Assembly: GCF_003931855.1 (NCBI RefSeq)
Contig: NZ_CP034248.1
Span: 3,472,001-3,536,000, forward strand
Source: Paenibacillus lentus
GTDB taxonomy: Bacteria; Bacillota; Bacilli; Paenibacillales; Paenibacillaceae
Direction: 5' to 3'
Length of the DNA stretch: 64,000 nucleotides
Below, piece by piece: positions 54,758 through 63,952 of this stretch. Each line of letters begins with the position of its first letter. Position 1 is the stretch's first letter. The position numbers and the translations under genes were made by a program. The notes beneath the pieces are model-generated. The model worked only from the letters and a program-made list of their open reading frames with translations. It searched no databases and had not been told where the DNA came from.

Positions 54758-54967
54758 GCACAATCGAGGGCTAATTCGAGGAATAATTGAAACAGGTAAA
54801 CGAACGCTTGAATGCGACTATCATACACAATCCCCCCGCTTGTGCCGAATTGAGGAACTGCTTCAAAAAAGTATCAGTCCTTCAAGCTTAGAGGTGGAAT
54901 GGAATTTACCGCATTGAAACCCTATCGTTAATAGATGGTTGAACCTTTCAAAGGAGCTGAAGCGAGC

Positions 54968-56137
54968 ATGAATTTTGAATTGACAGATGAGCAGAAGCAT
55001 ATCCGACACACAGTAAGAAAATTTGTGGAAGACGAGCTGATTCCTCTAGAGCAGCAGTTGCTTAGTAACGAGCGTGAGGGACGGGAAGGGATTAGCCGGC
55101 AGCAACTCAAAGCGCTGCAGATCAAAGCTAGAGGCCTTGGCCTCTGGGGAATCGAAACGCCTGAACAGTATGGTGGAGCCAACCTGGGCACAGTGACGAG
55201 TGCTATTGTGAAAATGGAGCTTGGCCGCACCTGCGTGCCTTTCGTGCTAGGAGGGGAAGCGGATAACATTCTGTTCATGTGCAATGAGAAGCAGATGGAG
55301 CGGTATTTGTATCCGGTGATTTCCGGCGACCGGCAATCCTGCTTCGCGCTGACCGAACGTTCTGCCGGCTCTGATGCAAACAATATTCAAATGTCGGCCA
55401 AACGTACGGTAGGCGGTTGGATCCTCAACGGGGAAAAGGTGTTTATTACGAATGGAAATGAAGCGGATTTTGCGATCGTATTTGCTGTTACGAATTCAGT
55501 GCCGGGAAAAAACAAAGGGATCACGTGTTTTCTTGTCGATCGCGAAATGGGCTGGACATCGGAACCCATCCCCACGATGGGCGGAGATAAAAGTCCATCT
55601 TTATTGACCTTTGACCGCGTGCTCGTACCGGATGAGAATGTGCTTGGCGAAGTGGATCAAGGGTTAGCGATGGCGATGCAATGGATCAGCAGAGGGCGCT
55701 GGGTTATCCCGGCCATCGCGGTAGGTGCCTCAGAGCGGCTGCTGAAAATGGCGATTGTTTATGCAAATGAAAGAGTGACGTTTGGCGAAGCGCTAGCCTC
55801 AAGGCAAAGCATTCAATGGATGATCGCCGACTCGGCGGTGGAGATCGAGGCTCTGAAATGGCTTGTCCTATATACGGCATGGAGAGTAGAGCAGCAGTTG
55901 GATGCGCGTCATCATGCATCAATGTCCAAGCTGTACGGGGCAGGAGTCGCCAACCAAGTTGTTGACCGTGTGCTGCAGATTTTCGGCGGCATGGGATATT
56001 CCAAGGATCTGCCCATTGAGCGCTGGTACCGGGAAATGAGAGTTTGGAGAATTTATGAAGGTACGGATGAAATTCAGCGGCTCATCATTTCCAGAAATCT
56101 GCTAAAGGGGAATATCCGGGTCGGCGAATGGGATTAA
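54968..56137 (+). CDS. Acyl-CoA dehydrogenase
   Basis: FAD enzyme that introduces the trans-2 double bond into acyl-CoA, 389 residues. ATG 54968 follows AAAGGAG at 11 bases and gives MNFELTDEQKHIRHTVRKF, the usual start; an in-frame ATG at 54935 lies before that site. FALTERSAGSDA and IYEGTDEIQR are the family signatures, the latter with the catalytic Glu. It is preceded by a 210-base gap and ends tail to tail with the dehydratase, sharing four bases. Confidence 0.92.
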   Translation: MNFELTDEQKHIRHTVRKFVEDELIPLEQQLLSNEREGREGISRQQLKALQIKARGLGLWGIETPEQYGGANLGTVTSAIVKMELGRTCVPFVLGGEADNILFMCNEKQMERYLYPVISGDRQSCFALTERSAGSDANNIQMSAKRTVGGWILNGEKVFITNGNEADFAIVFAVTNSVPGKNKGITCFLVDREMGWTSEPIPTMGGDKSPSLLTFDRVLVPDENVLGEVDQGLAMAMQWISRGRWVIPAIAVGASERLLKMAIVYANERVTFGEALASRQSIQWMIADSAVEIEALKWLVLYTAWRVEQQLDARHHASMSKLYGAGVANQVVDRVLQIFGGMGYSKDLPIERWYREMRVWRIYEGTDEIQRLIISRNLLKGNIRVGEWD

Positions 56138-57123
56138 ACGCGTACATATCTAGCCGAACCGCTGTAAGCCAATGTCTTATTCTCCGAGTTGAAGGAAAGA
56201 GAGGCATTACGTTGATCGATAAAAACCTCCAGCGAGCAATGAATGGATGGATAATTTTCTAAAGATGACTCATCGGGAGATTTCATATTCCTTGCAAGCT
56301 GTGATTCGGCGACGGACTGCACATTGACTTTGGCGTAGACGATATCGCCTTCCACAATCGGTGCATGAAAGCGACACTGAAGACCGCTCAGCTTCATATT
56401 TTCCGTTTGCAGCCCCTGCAGCATATTACCGATCATGCCTAATATGAGCATGCCATGAGCAACTCGCCCGGGCAAACCGAATTCATGTGCTTTCTGAGCA
56501 TCCAAGTGAATCGTGTTGTTATCTCGAGATGCCTTGGCATAAGCGTGGAGCTTATCTCCGGTAATCGTGCCAAGGCAAACGTCGATCAGTGTCGATCCTG
56601 GCAAGAGAAGGCTCCTTTGATTCCAAATGTCATATAGCTCGGGGAGATCGGGGAGCAATAGCGACTTGCTCGTTGGATGCGGAACTTCAAGAGAAAAGGG
56701 CGCAATCGATTCTGGCTTATCCAATAGCAATAACGTTGTATTTGCATGTAGGATGGGGTGGGCTTGCGAGTTTGTCAGAATCATATCACAATCCAGCAGA
56801 CACATAACCCCTTGAGAGCCTTTCTTTTTACGTATATTGGATAGGTGAATTTGATAGAACAGTTCCTCATTGTACTGGATATCGCGAATGTAATGAAAAG
56901 ATTGCTGTCCGTGGATGATCATATTGGCGTCATGTTCGCTTGGCAGCCAAGGAACATAAATGCTCTGCCAAAGAACAATCGGATACGTAAATGGGATACG
57001 GGAAGCCTCGCAGCGAAATAGGGGAGGGAAGCCCTGAAGGAACGATTCAATTTGTGTCCTCGTTATAATGGTGCGCTGAGTTGGTGTTGAGGCTCCTAAC
57101 CACTTTGAATTCATCATATTCAT
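56134..57123 (-). CDS. Double-hotdog MaoC-type acyl dehydratase/hydratase
   Basis: Predicted enoyl-CoA hydratase or 3-hydroxyacyl dehydratase of 329 residues. The N-terminal half (about 1-150) looks like an N-terminal hotdog of the FAS1-dehydratase type and the C-terminal half (about 190-300) is MaoC-like with the Asp/His pair in RDNNTIHLDAQKAHEFGLPGRVAHGM. This motif fits an R-specific hydratase. ATG 57123 follows TTGGAGTGAA. It lies on the opposite strand to the rest of the cluster and divergent from the rhamnose operon; its stop overlaps that of the dehydrogenase. Confidence 0.85.
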   Translation of the reverse strand: MNMMNSKWLGASTPTQRTIITRTQIESFLQGFPPLFRCEASRIPFTYPIVLWQSIYVPWLPSEHDANMIIHGQQSFHYIRDIQYNEELFYQIHLSNIRKKKGSQGVMCLLDCDMILTNSQAHPILHANTTLLLLDKPESIAPFSLEVPHPTSKSLLLPDLPELYDIWNQRSLLLPGSTLIDVCLGTITGDKLHAYAKASRDNNTIHLDAQKAHEFGLPGRVAHGMLILGMIGNMLQGLQTENMKLSGLQCRFHAPIVEGDIVYAKVNVQSVAESQLARNMKSPDESSLENYPSIHCSLEVFIDQRNASLSFNSENKTLAYSGSARYVRV

Positions 57124-57365
57124 TTCACTCCAATGCTATGTTTTTCCCTAGCGAAATTTCCCAAATCAACCAGGTAAATCAACTATAATCTATGATTTAG
57201 TGTCGCATCAATATAAAAAGGAGAAAGGATCAACTCCATTTTATGAAATGACTCTGAAACAGGCAGAACAGACTTTTTAGGAAACTATCTCATCCTAGCT
57301 TGAAGCCATCACTTGATAGAGTAGTTAAATAAACAAAAAACAAAATTATGCAATAATAAATAAAT

Positions 57366-57434
57366 ACAAACGGGCATAAAACAATAAAAATTTATGTCTT
57401 TTTGTTTACTTTTATGGTATTCTAGCTTTAGAAT
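57366..57434 (+). promoter_or_regulatory. Promoter and operator-like repeat of the rhamnose operon
   Basis: ACAAACGGGCATAAA (57366-57380) and TTTATGTCTTTTTGT (57391-57405) form an imperfect 15-bp inverted repeat, 12 of 15 paired, with a 10-base spacer. It directly abuts a likely -35 TTTACT (57405-57410), with -10 TAGAAT at 57429-57434 (18-base spacer). The position suits a repressor, presumably the DeoR-type regulator of this operon. The rest of the 57124-57470 gap has no gene. Confidence 0.6.
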
Positions 57435-57470
57435 TATGATAAACCTCACATTCTAAGGAGATTGGTTTGG

Positions 57471-58952
57471 ATGAATAACTACATTGCCGTAGACATCGGC
57501 GCATCAAGTGGACGGCTTGTGATGGGAACGCTCCACAAGGACAGTGAGCAAATCCAGCTGCAAGAAATTCATCGATTCAGCAATTCCTTTACCGAGAAAG
57601 AGGAGCATGACTACTGGGACGTAGATTATTTATTCATGGAAATCGTGAAAGGTTTGCAGAAGGTGAAGAAGGAGGGGGTGGATGCCTGTACGCTGGGCAT
57701 GGATACATGGGCTGTCGATTATGTACTCCTTGACGACAATGGAAAGCGCATTCATGAAGTGTACGCATACCGGGACAAAAGGACGAAGGAAGCTCCAGAT
57801 AAGTTGCATCGAAAGATCAGCAGATCAGTGGTTTATAGCAAAACCGGGATTCAAGAGCAGCCGTTCAATACGCTCTATCAGTTATATGTACATGACAGCA
57901 ATCAACTCCAGCGGGCAGACAAAATTATGATGGTGCCGGATTATCTTTACTATCGGTTGACCGGTAAACTCATGAATGAAATGACGAATGCATCTACGAT
58001 GCAGCTTTTAAATCTGGATACTAGAGAGTTTGATGAGGACCTGCTAGAAATACTCAATTTGCGCCGGAGCCAGTTTGCTGAATTGACCGAGCCTGGCGTG
58101 AAGCTTGGCAGGATTTTGCCTGAGCTGCAGCGTGAGTACGATCTGCCTGACTGTGAGCTCATCGTTGTTCCAACACATGACACGGCCTCGGCGGTAGTAG
58201 GGGTACCAGCGCAGACGCATGGCTCCTGGGCGTATATCAGTAGCGGGACTTGGTCTTTACTCGGAGTAGAGCGGCCATCTCCACTGAATACACCCGAAGC
58301 GATGATTGCGAATTACACCAATGAATGGGGTGCCTACGGAACATATCGTTTTCTCAAGAACATTATGGGTCTCTGGATGATCCAGGAGGTGCGCAGAGAA
58401 ACACAGGAGGACATCAGCTTTGCCGAGCTTGTAGAACTAGCTTTACGGGAAGAGCCTTTTCGGTATTTGGTTTACTGCAATGATAATCGATTCCTAAATC
58501 CTTCTAGCATGATCCAGGAGATTCGAAATTACTGCCTGGAGACAGGGCAGCCGTCCCCGGATACGATCGGCAAGCTGGCACGCTGTATCTTCGACAGTTT
58601 AGCGTTGACGTATAAGGACAGCATCCAGGAGCTGCAAAAATTGACGGATCAGTCCATCGAAACGCTGCATATCGTCGGCGGGGGCGCTAATAATGAGCTT
58701 CTTTGCCAGCTTACTGCGGATGTCGCTCAGGTGGAGGTGCTGGCTGGGCCAACCGAAGCTACGGCCCTCGGCAATATCATCGTCCAGATCATTGGCTCGG
58801 GGCAGCTGCACGGACTGGAAGAGGCTCGCCGATTTGTCGGCAACTCTTTTCACATAAAGAAATACAAACCTCAGCCCATACAAGGCATGGACGACATTAC
58901 TTCGCGCTGGGAACAAATCAAAGCAAAAGCAAAGGCAAATCAACCTATATAA
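57471..58952 (+). CDS. rhaB: Rhamnulokinase
   Basis: Phosphorylates L-rhamnulose to rhamnulose-1-phosphate with ATP, 493 residues, FGGY family. ATG 57471 follows TAAGGAG and gives MNNYIAVDIGASSGRLVMG, the ATP-binding N-terminus of RhaB. DTWAVDYVLLD, HDTASAVVGVP and YISSGTWSLLGVE are typical rhamnulokinase motifs, and VGGGANNELLCQL is the FGGY C-terminal signature. It is the first gene of the operon; rhaEW follows after 23 bases. Confidence 0.96.
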   Translation: MNNYIAVDIGASSGRLVMGTLHKDSEQIQLQEIHRFSNSFTEKEEHDYWDVDYLFMEIVKGLQKVKKEGVDACTLGMDTWAVDYVLLDDNGKRIHEVYAYRDKRTKEAPDKLHRKISRSVVYSKTGIQEQPFNTLYQLYVHDSNQLQRADKIMMVPDYLYYRLTGKLMNEMTNASTMQLLNLDTREFDEDLLEILNLRRSQFAELTEPGVKLGRILPELQREYDLPDCELIVVPTHDTASAVVGVPAQTHGSWAYISSGTWSLLGVERPSPLNTPEAMIANYTNEWGAYGTYRFLKNIMGLWMIQEVRRETQEDISFAELVELALREEPFRYLVYCNDNRFLNPSSMIQEIRNYCLETGQPSPDTIGKLARCIFDSLALTYKDSIQELQKLTDQSIETLHIVGGGANNELLCQLTADVAQVEVLAGPTEATALGNIIVQIIGSGQLHGLEEARRFVGNSFHIKKYKPQPIQGMDDITSRWEQIKAKAKANQPI

Positions 58953-58975
58953 AATAACATTCGGAGGTAATTGTT

Positions 58976-61045
58976 ATGGTGCAAAATTTGTGGGAATCAT
59001 CCAGAGCAACCAATCTTCAGGGAGGTCTTGACCAGCTCGTATACCGCTCGAACCTGATCGGCTCTGATCGCCGGGTTTGCAACTGGGGGGGCGGCAATAC
59101 TTCCAGCAAGACCATCATTCAAGATTTCAGAGGTCGGGATGTTAAGGTTATGTATGTCAAAGGAAGCGGTTCAGATTTGGCTACAATGAAGCAAGGAAAT
59201 TTTACCGGCCTGCGCATGGAAGACATCCAGCCGCTGTTCGAGCGTGAGGAAATGTCCGACGAGGATATGGTTGCTTATTTAGCAAATTGCATGATCGATG
59301 CGAAGCATCCGCGGGCTTCTATAGAGACGCTGCTACATGCGTTCTTGCCGTTTAATCACGTTGACCATACGCATCCGGATGCCATTATCAGTTTGTGCTG
59401 CGCAGACAACGGAAAGGAAATCGCTAAGGAAATTTTCGGGGATCGTTTCGTTTGGGTGCCGTATATCAGACCCGGATTTACCCTATCTAAAATGATTGCC
59501 CAAGGCGTACTTGACCATCCGCAAGCGGAGCTGGTGCTCATGGAGAAGCATGGACTGGTCACTTGGGGAGACACATCTGAAGCCTGCTACGCTAAGACAA
59601 TTGAAATCATTAATGAAGCCGAGCGGTATATTGAGGCTCGCGTGACTGAGAAACCCCTGTTCGGCGGCATTCTCCATCAGCCGCTCCCTAGCGAAGAACG
59701 GAAAAGCATCGTCGCGAAATTAATGCCATCGATTCGGGGGGCCGTGAGCGAAGGCAAGAAAATGATTCTTACCTTTGACGACGAGGAGGATGTGCTGACC
59801 TTTGTCGGAAGCAAGGATTCAGCTCAGCTTTCTCAGGTTGGTGCAGCCTGCCCGGATCACCTCGTACACACGAAGGTCGTTCCACTTTTCATCGATTGGA
59901 CGCCGGATGTCGGTGACTTCGAAGGACTCCGCAAGAAATTAATCGAAGGGATTGCCGACTACAAGCAGCAGTACAAAGCTTATTTTGATCGCAACAAAAA
60001 TGCAGGCGACGTCATGTTCGAAGCCGCGCCGCGGGTCATTCTCATTCCTGGCATCGGTATGATCAACACGGGGAAAAGCTGGGGCAATTCCAAAGTGAGC
60101 GCGGCTCTCTACCATCGGGCTATTGCGGTAATGCGCGGGGCAACGGCGCTCGGTCAATTCGTCTCGCTCAGCGAGAACGAATCGTATAACGTGGAATATT
60201 GGCCGCTGGAGCTGTATAAGCTTTCCCTGGCCCCTGCAGAAGCCGAATTTTCGCGTAAAGTCGCTTTTATTACGGGTGGTGCTGGCGGAATCGGTAGTGC
60301 GACGGCACGCCGTCTCGTGAGCGAAGGAGCACATGTGGTGCTGGCGGATTTGAATCTGGAGGGCGCGCAGCAGGTTGCCGCTGAAATTAACGAGAAATAC
60401 GGAGAACATATCGCTTTAGCCGTTAAAATGGATGTGACGAACGAGGATATGGTTCGCGCCGCATACGAGCAAGCCGCCTTACATTATGGAGGCGTAGACG
60501 TTATCGTTAACAATGCGGGGCTGGCGACTTCTAGCCCCTTTGACGAGACCTCGCTCCAGGAGTGGAATCTGAACATGAATGTCCTTGGGACAGGATACTT
60601 CCTTGTGGCTAGGGAAGCCTTTAAGCTGATGAAGGAGCAGGCGCTTGGCGGCAGCATGGTGTTTGTAGGCTCGAAAAACTCTGTATATGCGGGAAAAAAT
60701 GCAGCTGCCTACAGCTCGGTGAAGGCGCTGGAAGCGCATTTAGCCCGCTGTATTGCGGCTGAAGGAGGGGAATTCGGAATCCGCGTGAATACGATTTTAC
60801 CAGATGCGATCCTGCAAGGCTCGGCGATCTGGAATTCAAACTGGCGCAATGAACGCGCTGTGGCTTATGGGATTGAGCCGGATCAACTGGAGGAGCATTA
60901 CCGAAAGCGTACGACGCTGCTTGTCAATATATATCCACAAGACGTAGCGGAGGGAATTGCCTTCTTTGCTTCCTCCAAAGCGGAGAAGACAACCGGCTGC
61001 ATGCTGACGATCGACGGCGGCGTTCCTGCTGCGTTTACCCGCTAA
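58976..61045 (+). CDS. rhaEW: Bifunctional rhamnulose-1-phosphate aldolase/lactaldehyde dehydrogenase RhaEW
   Basis: Fusion of 689 residues. The N-terminal part (about 1-410) is a class II aldolase domain that splits rhamnulose-1-phosphate to DHAP and L-lactaldehyde, with metal His residues in FNHVDHTHPDAI and the segment MEKHGLVTWG. The C-terminal part (about 425-689) is an SDR domain (FITGGAGGIGSATARRL, NNAG, YSSVK) that oxidises lactaldehyde to L-lactate. This is the B. subtilis YuxG/RhaEW layout. GGAGG precedes the ATG. Confidence 0.96.
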   Translation: MVQNLWESSRATNLQGGLDQLVYRSNLIGSDRRVCNWGGGNTSSKTIIQDFRGRDVKVMYVKGSGSDLATMKQGNFTGLRMEDIQPLFEREEMSDEDMVAYLANCMIDAKHPRASIETLLHAFLPFNHVDHTHPDAIISLCCADNGKEIAKEIFGDRFVWVPYIRPGFTLSKMIAQGVLDHPQAELVLMEKHGLVTWGDTSEACYAKTIEIINEAERYIEARVTEKPLFGGILHQPLPSEERKSIVAKLMPSIRGAVSEGKKMILTFDDEEDVLTFVGSKDSAQLSQVGAACPDHLVHTKVVPLFIDWTPDVGDFEGLRKKLIEGIADYKQQYKAYFDRNKNAGDVMFEAAPRVILIPGIGMINTGKSWGNSKVSAALYHRAIAVMRGATALGQFVSLSENESYNVEYWPLELYKLSLAPAEAEFSRKVAFITGGAGGIGSATARRLVSEGAHVVLADLNLEGAQQVAAEINEKYGEHIALAVKMDVTNEDMVRAAYEQAALHYGGVDVIVNNAGLATSSPFDETSLQEWNLNMNVLGTGYFLVAREAFKLMKEQALGGSMVFVGSKNSVYAGKNAAAYSSVKALEAHLARCIAAEGGEFGIRVNTILPDAILQGSAIWNSNWRNERAVAYGIEPDQLEEHYRKRTTLLVNIYPQDVAEGIAFFASSKAEKTTGCMLTIDGGVPAAFTR

Positions 61046-61105
61046 TCATTAACCATTAATTTGTAAGTGATTGCATGCGAATTGCATAAAGAGGAGGGCT
61101 TGTCT

Positions 61106-62326
61106 ATGTCAGATAAAGCGTATATGTTATTTGAAGAAGAGCAGAAGCAGCGAGGAATTGATTTGGAGCATGTAAAGGCCAAACTGAAGCAGTTCAAAAT
61201 CGAGACGCCTTCGTGGGGCTATGGGGATTCGGGGACGCGCTTTAAAGTATTCCAAAAGGTAGGCGTTCCGCGAACCCCCTTTGAGAAGTTGGAAGATGCC
61301 GCTGTGGTTCATCGTTTGACCGGACTGTGCCCCTCCGTGGCGATTCATATCCCTTGGGATCATGTCGATGATTACGGGAAGCTGAAAAGCCACGCCGAAA
61401 GTCTTGGGCTGTCCATTGGAGCGGTCAATCCGAATTTGTTCCAGGATGATGATTATATGCTGGGCAGCGTGACGAACAGCGATCCGTCCATTCGCCGCAA
61501 GGCAACGGATCACCTGCTCGAGTGCGTGGATATTGCTAAAGAGACAGGTTCGCGCGATTTAAGCCTCTGGTTCGCGGACGGCACGAACTACCCGGGCCAA
61601 GGTGATATTCGCCAACGCAAGCATTGGATGCTGGAGGCTTTGACTGAGATGTACCGGGCAATGACGGCGGATATGCGCATGCTGATTGAATATAAAGCGT
61701 TTGAACCGGCGTTTTATCATACGGATATTGCCGATTGGGGCATGGCCTACAACTATGCGCAGAAGCTCGGACCGCAGGCCGAGGTGCTCGTTGACACGGG
61801 ACATCATCTGCCTGGCGCTAACATCGAGCATATCGTGGCTTATCTGATCGACGAGAAACGGCTGGGTGGATTTCATTTTAATAGCTATAAATATGCGGAT
61901 GATGATTTAATCGTGGGTTCGATGAATCCTTATGAATTATTTCTCATTTTCTATCAAATCGTGCTTGCGGCAAACGATGCCGACGAATCAATCCGCGACA
62001 CAGTGGAGAAGATCGCCTTTATGATCGACCAATCCCATAACATCGAGCAGAAAATTCCGGCCATGATTCGCTCTGTGCTGAACGTACAGACCCAATATGC
62101 CAAAGCGCTGCTGATCAATCACGAAGAGGTGGCGGAAGCGGCAGAGCGCGGGGATGTTCTGGGTGCAGAGGATGCAGTGCGGCGAGCATTCGAGTTCGAC
62201 GTTACCCCGCTGCTTCATGCGGTGCGCGAGGAGAAGGGATTGCCGATTGATCCGATGAAGGCTTATCAAGCTTCCAATTATGCGACTGAGATTTTAGCCC
62301 GGGGGAAAGGCGGGGCAAGCTGGTAA
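61106..62326 (+). CDS. rhaI: L-rhamnose isomerase (RhaI type)
   Basis: Converts L-rhamnose to L-rhamnulose, the first step of the pathway. The 406-residue product from ATG 61106 (after GAGGAGGG) matches the Pseudomonas stutzeri-type isomerase rather than the E. coli RhaA type. Metal-binding and catalytic segments of the TIM barrel include IEYKAFEPAFYHTDIADWG, VDTGHHLPGANIEH and GGFHFNSYKYADDDL. It follows rhaEW by 60 bases. Confidence 0.93.
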   Translation: MSDKAYMLFEEEQKQRGIDLEHVKAKLKQFKIETPSWGYGDSGTRFKVFQKVGVPRTPFEKLEDAAVVHRLTGLCPSVAIHIPWDHVDDYGKLKSHAESLGLSIGAVNPNLFQDDDYMLGSVTNSDPSIRRKATDHLLECVDIAKETGSRDLSLWFADGTNYPGQGDIRQRKHWMLEALTEMYRAMTADMRMLIEYKAFEPAFYHTDIADWGMAYNYAQKLGPQAEVLVDTGHHLPGANIEHIVAYLIDEKRLGGFHFNSYKYADDDLIVGSMNPYELFLIFYQIVLAANDADESIRDTVEKIAFMIDQSHNIEQKIPAMIRSVLNVQTQYAKALLINHEEVAEAAERGDVLGAEDAVRRAFEFDVTPLLHAVREEKGLPIDPMKAYQASNYATEILARGKGGASW

Positions 62327-62413
62327 TACGTTGTCCATTATATAGTAAGTTCTAGAATCATATGGCTAATGTGGTAGTCGATGAAGAGAAGAAGAGATGG
62401 AGTGAAGCAAGAA

Positions 62414-63178
62414 ATGCTAGTAGCAGAACGCTATGAATTTATCGTACAAATGATCAATGAAAAGGGAAGCATGCGCGTATCCGAGCTTAGTGAGCTTTGC
62501 CGTGTGACTGAGGAGACGATCCGCCGCGATTTGGATCGCTTGGAGCAAGCGGGCCGAATTCGCCGCTCTCATGGTGGGGCAGTAAGCATCAAGCCCAAGG
62601 GAGATGCGCCCGAAATTCCGTATGCGGAGCGCGAAATTATGCATCCCGAGCAGAAAATGCGGATTGCAGATGAAGCGGTTAAGCGGATTCAGCCGACAGA
62701 GCGCATCCTGTTGGATGCGAGCACAACGGCCTGGTATATGGCGTCCAAGCTTCCCGACATTCCGCTTACCGTACTCACCAATTCAATACGCGTCGCTACA
62801 GAGCTTAGCCATAAGGAGAAGATTGAAGTAATCTCTACGGGCGGGCTGCTGGCGAATCGATCCTTATCGTTTGTGGGCCCGCTCGCTGAGCGGTCGCTTG
62901 AGTCCTATTTTGTAGATAAGATGTTCCTTTCCTGTAAAGGGGTTCATCTCGAGCGCGGGGTCAGTGAGTCTAATGAATTGCAGGCCCGCATTAAGCAAAA
63001 GATGGTGGCGATTGCAGATCAAGTGATCCTGCTAGCCGATGCGAGCAAATTCGGACAACAGGGCTTCACCCATGTCTTGAGCCTCGAACAGGTAAGTGAG
63101 GTCATTACGGATGATGGTATTTCGGAGGAAACGCTGGCCGCCTTATCCGATCGATCCATTTCTGTAACGGTCGTTTGA
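62414..63178 (+). CDS. DeoR family transcriptional regulator (RhaR/YulB-like)
   Basis: Repressor of about 254 residues. ATG 62414 is preferred (GGAG 11 bases upstream; start MLVAERYEFIVQMI is usual), while GTG 62402 is possible. The helix-turn-helix domain is at about 1-58 (MRVSELSELCRVTEETIRRDLDRL) and the DeoR sugar-phosphate sensor domain at about 75-235 (ILLDASTTAWYMASKL, GGLLANRSLSFVG, LLADASKFGQQGF). Lying within the rha cluster, it probably responds to a rhamnose phosphate intermediate, as YulB/RhaR does in B. subtilis. Confidence 0.9.
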   Translation: MLVAERYEFIVQMINEKGSMRVSELSELCRVTEETIRRDLDRLEQAGRIRRSHGGAVSIKPKGDAPEIPYAEREIMHPEQKMRIADEAVKRIQPTERILLDASTTAWYMASKLPDIPLTVLTNSIRVATELSHKEKIEVISTGGLLANRSLSFVGPLAERSLESYFVDKMFLSCKGVHLERGVSESNELQARIKQKMVAIADQVILLADASKFGQQGFTHVLSLEQVSEVITDDGISEETLAALSDRSISVTVV

Positions 63179-63223
63179 TAACTGTTATTGATATTCAATC
63201 GGCTCTAGGAAGAGAGGTTTGCC

Positions 63224-63952
63224 ATGAAAGTATCCTTATTTATTACTTGCTTGAGCGATGTCATATATCCGCAGGTTGGTGAAGCGATCGTTCGCATACT
63301 TGCGCGGTACGGGGTACAGGTTGATTTTCCCAAAACGCAAACATGCTGCGGCCAGCCTTCCTATAATAGCGGCTATTGGGAGGAAACGCGAACTGCCGCT
63401 AGGACATTGCTGCAAGCTTTTGAGGACAGCGATTTCGTTGTATCTCCGTCGGGCTCCTGCACATACATGATTCATCATTACAGCGAGCTGTTTAAAGATG
63501 AGCCGGTATGGCTGGGAAAAGCGCAGCGTCTGCAGGAGAAGACCTACGAGTTTACGCAGTTCCTCGTTCAGGTGCTGGGGATCACCGATGTTGGTGCCAG
63601 TTTCCCGCATAAGGTCACGTATCATCCTTCGTGCCACGGCAGCAGGCTGCTCGGGGTAAAAGAAGAACCCGTGCAGCTCCTCAGCAACGTGAAGGATTTG
63701 CAGTTCGTGCCGCTTCCATTTGCCGAGGATTGCTGTGGGTTCGGGGGTACGTTCGCGATCAAGATGTCAGACATCTCCGGCGCTATGGTCACCGAAAAGG
63801 TTGATCACGTGAAGGAGAGCGAGGCCGAGGTGCTCGTCGGACTAGATATGGCGTGCCTGATGAACATCGCAGGGAATTTGCGGTATCGCAACGAACCGGT
63901 GCGGGTGATGCATTTAGCTGAACTGCTCTATGAAGGGATGCGGGTGAAATGA
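63224..63952 (+). CDS. lutA: L-lactate oxidation iron-sulfur protein LutA
   Basis: Subunit of the LutABC complex that oxidises L-lactate to pyruvate, 242 residues. The two CCG-domain cysteine sets are visible: TCCGQPSYNSG with SPSGSC, and YHPSCHGSR with DCCGFGGTF. AGAGAGG precedes the ATG. It overlaps the next gene (ATGA), the expected lutB. Placement right after the rhamnose genes is sensible because RhaEW produces L-lactate. Confidence 0.94.
   Translation: MKVSLFITCLSDVIYPQVGEAIVRILARYGVQVDFPKTQTCCGQPSYNSGYWEETRTAARTLLQAFEDSDFVVSPSGSCTYMIHHYSELFKDEPVWLGKAQRLQEKTYEFTQFLVQVLGITDVGASFPHKVTYHPSCHGSRLLGVKEEPVQLLSNVKDLQFVPLPFAEDCCGFGGTFAIKMSDISGAMVTEKVDHVKESEAEVLVGLDMACLMNIAGNLRYRNEPVRVMHLAELLYEGMRVK

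Noticed and set aside
57124..57365. CcpA cre box upstream of the rhamnose operon
   Set aside because: No sequence close to the cre consensus was found by eye in this A/T-rich stretch.
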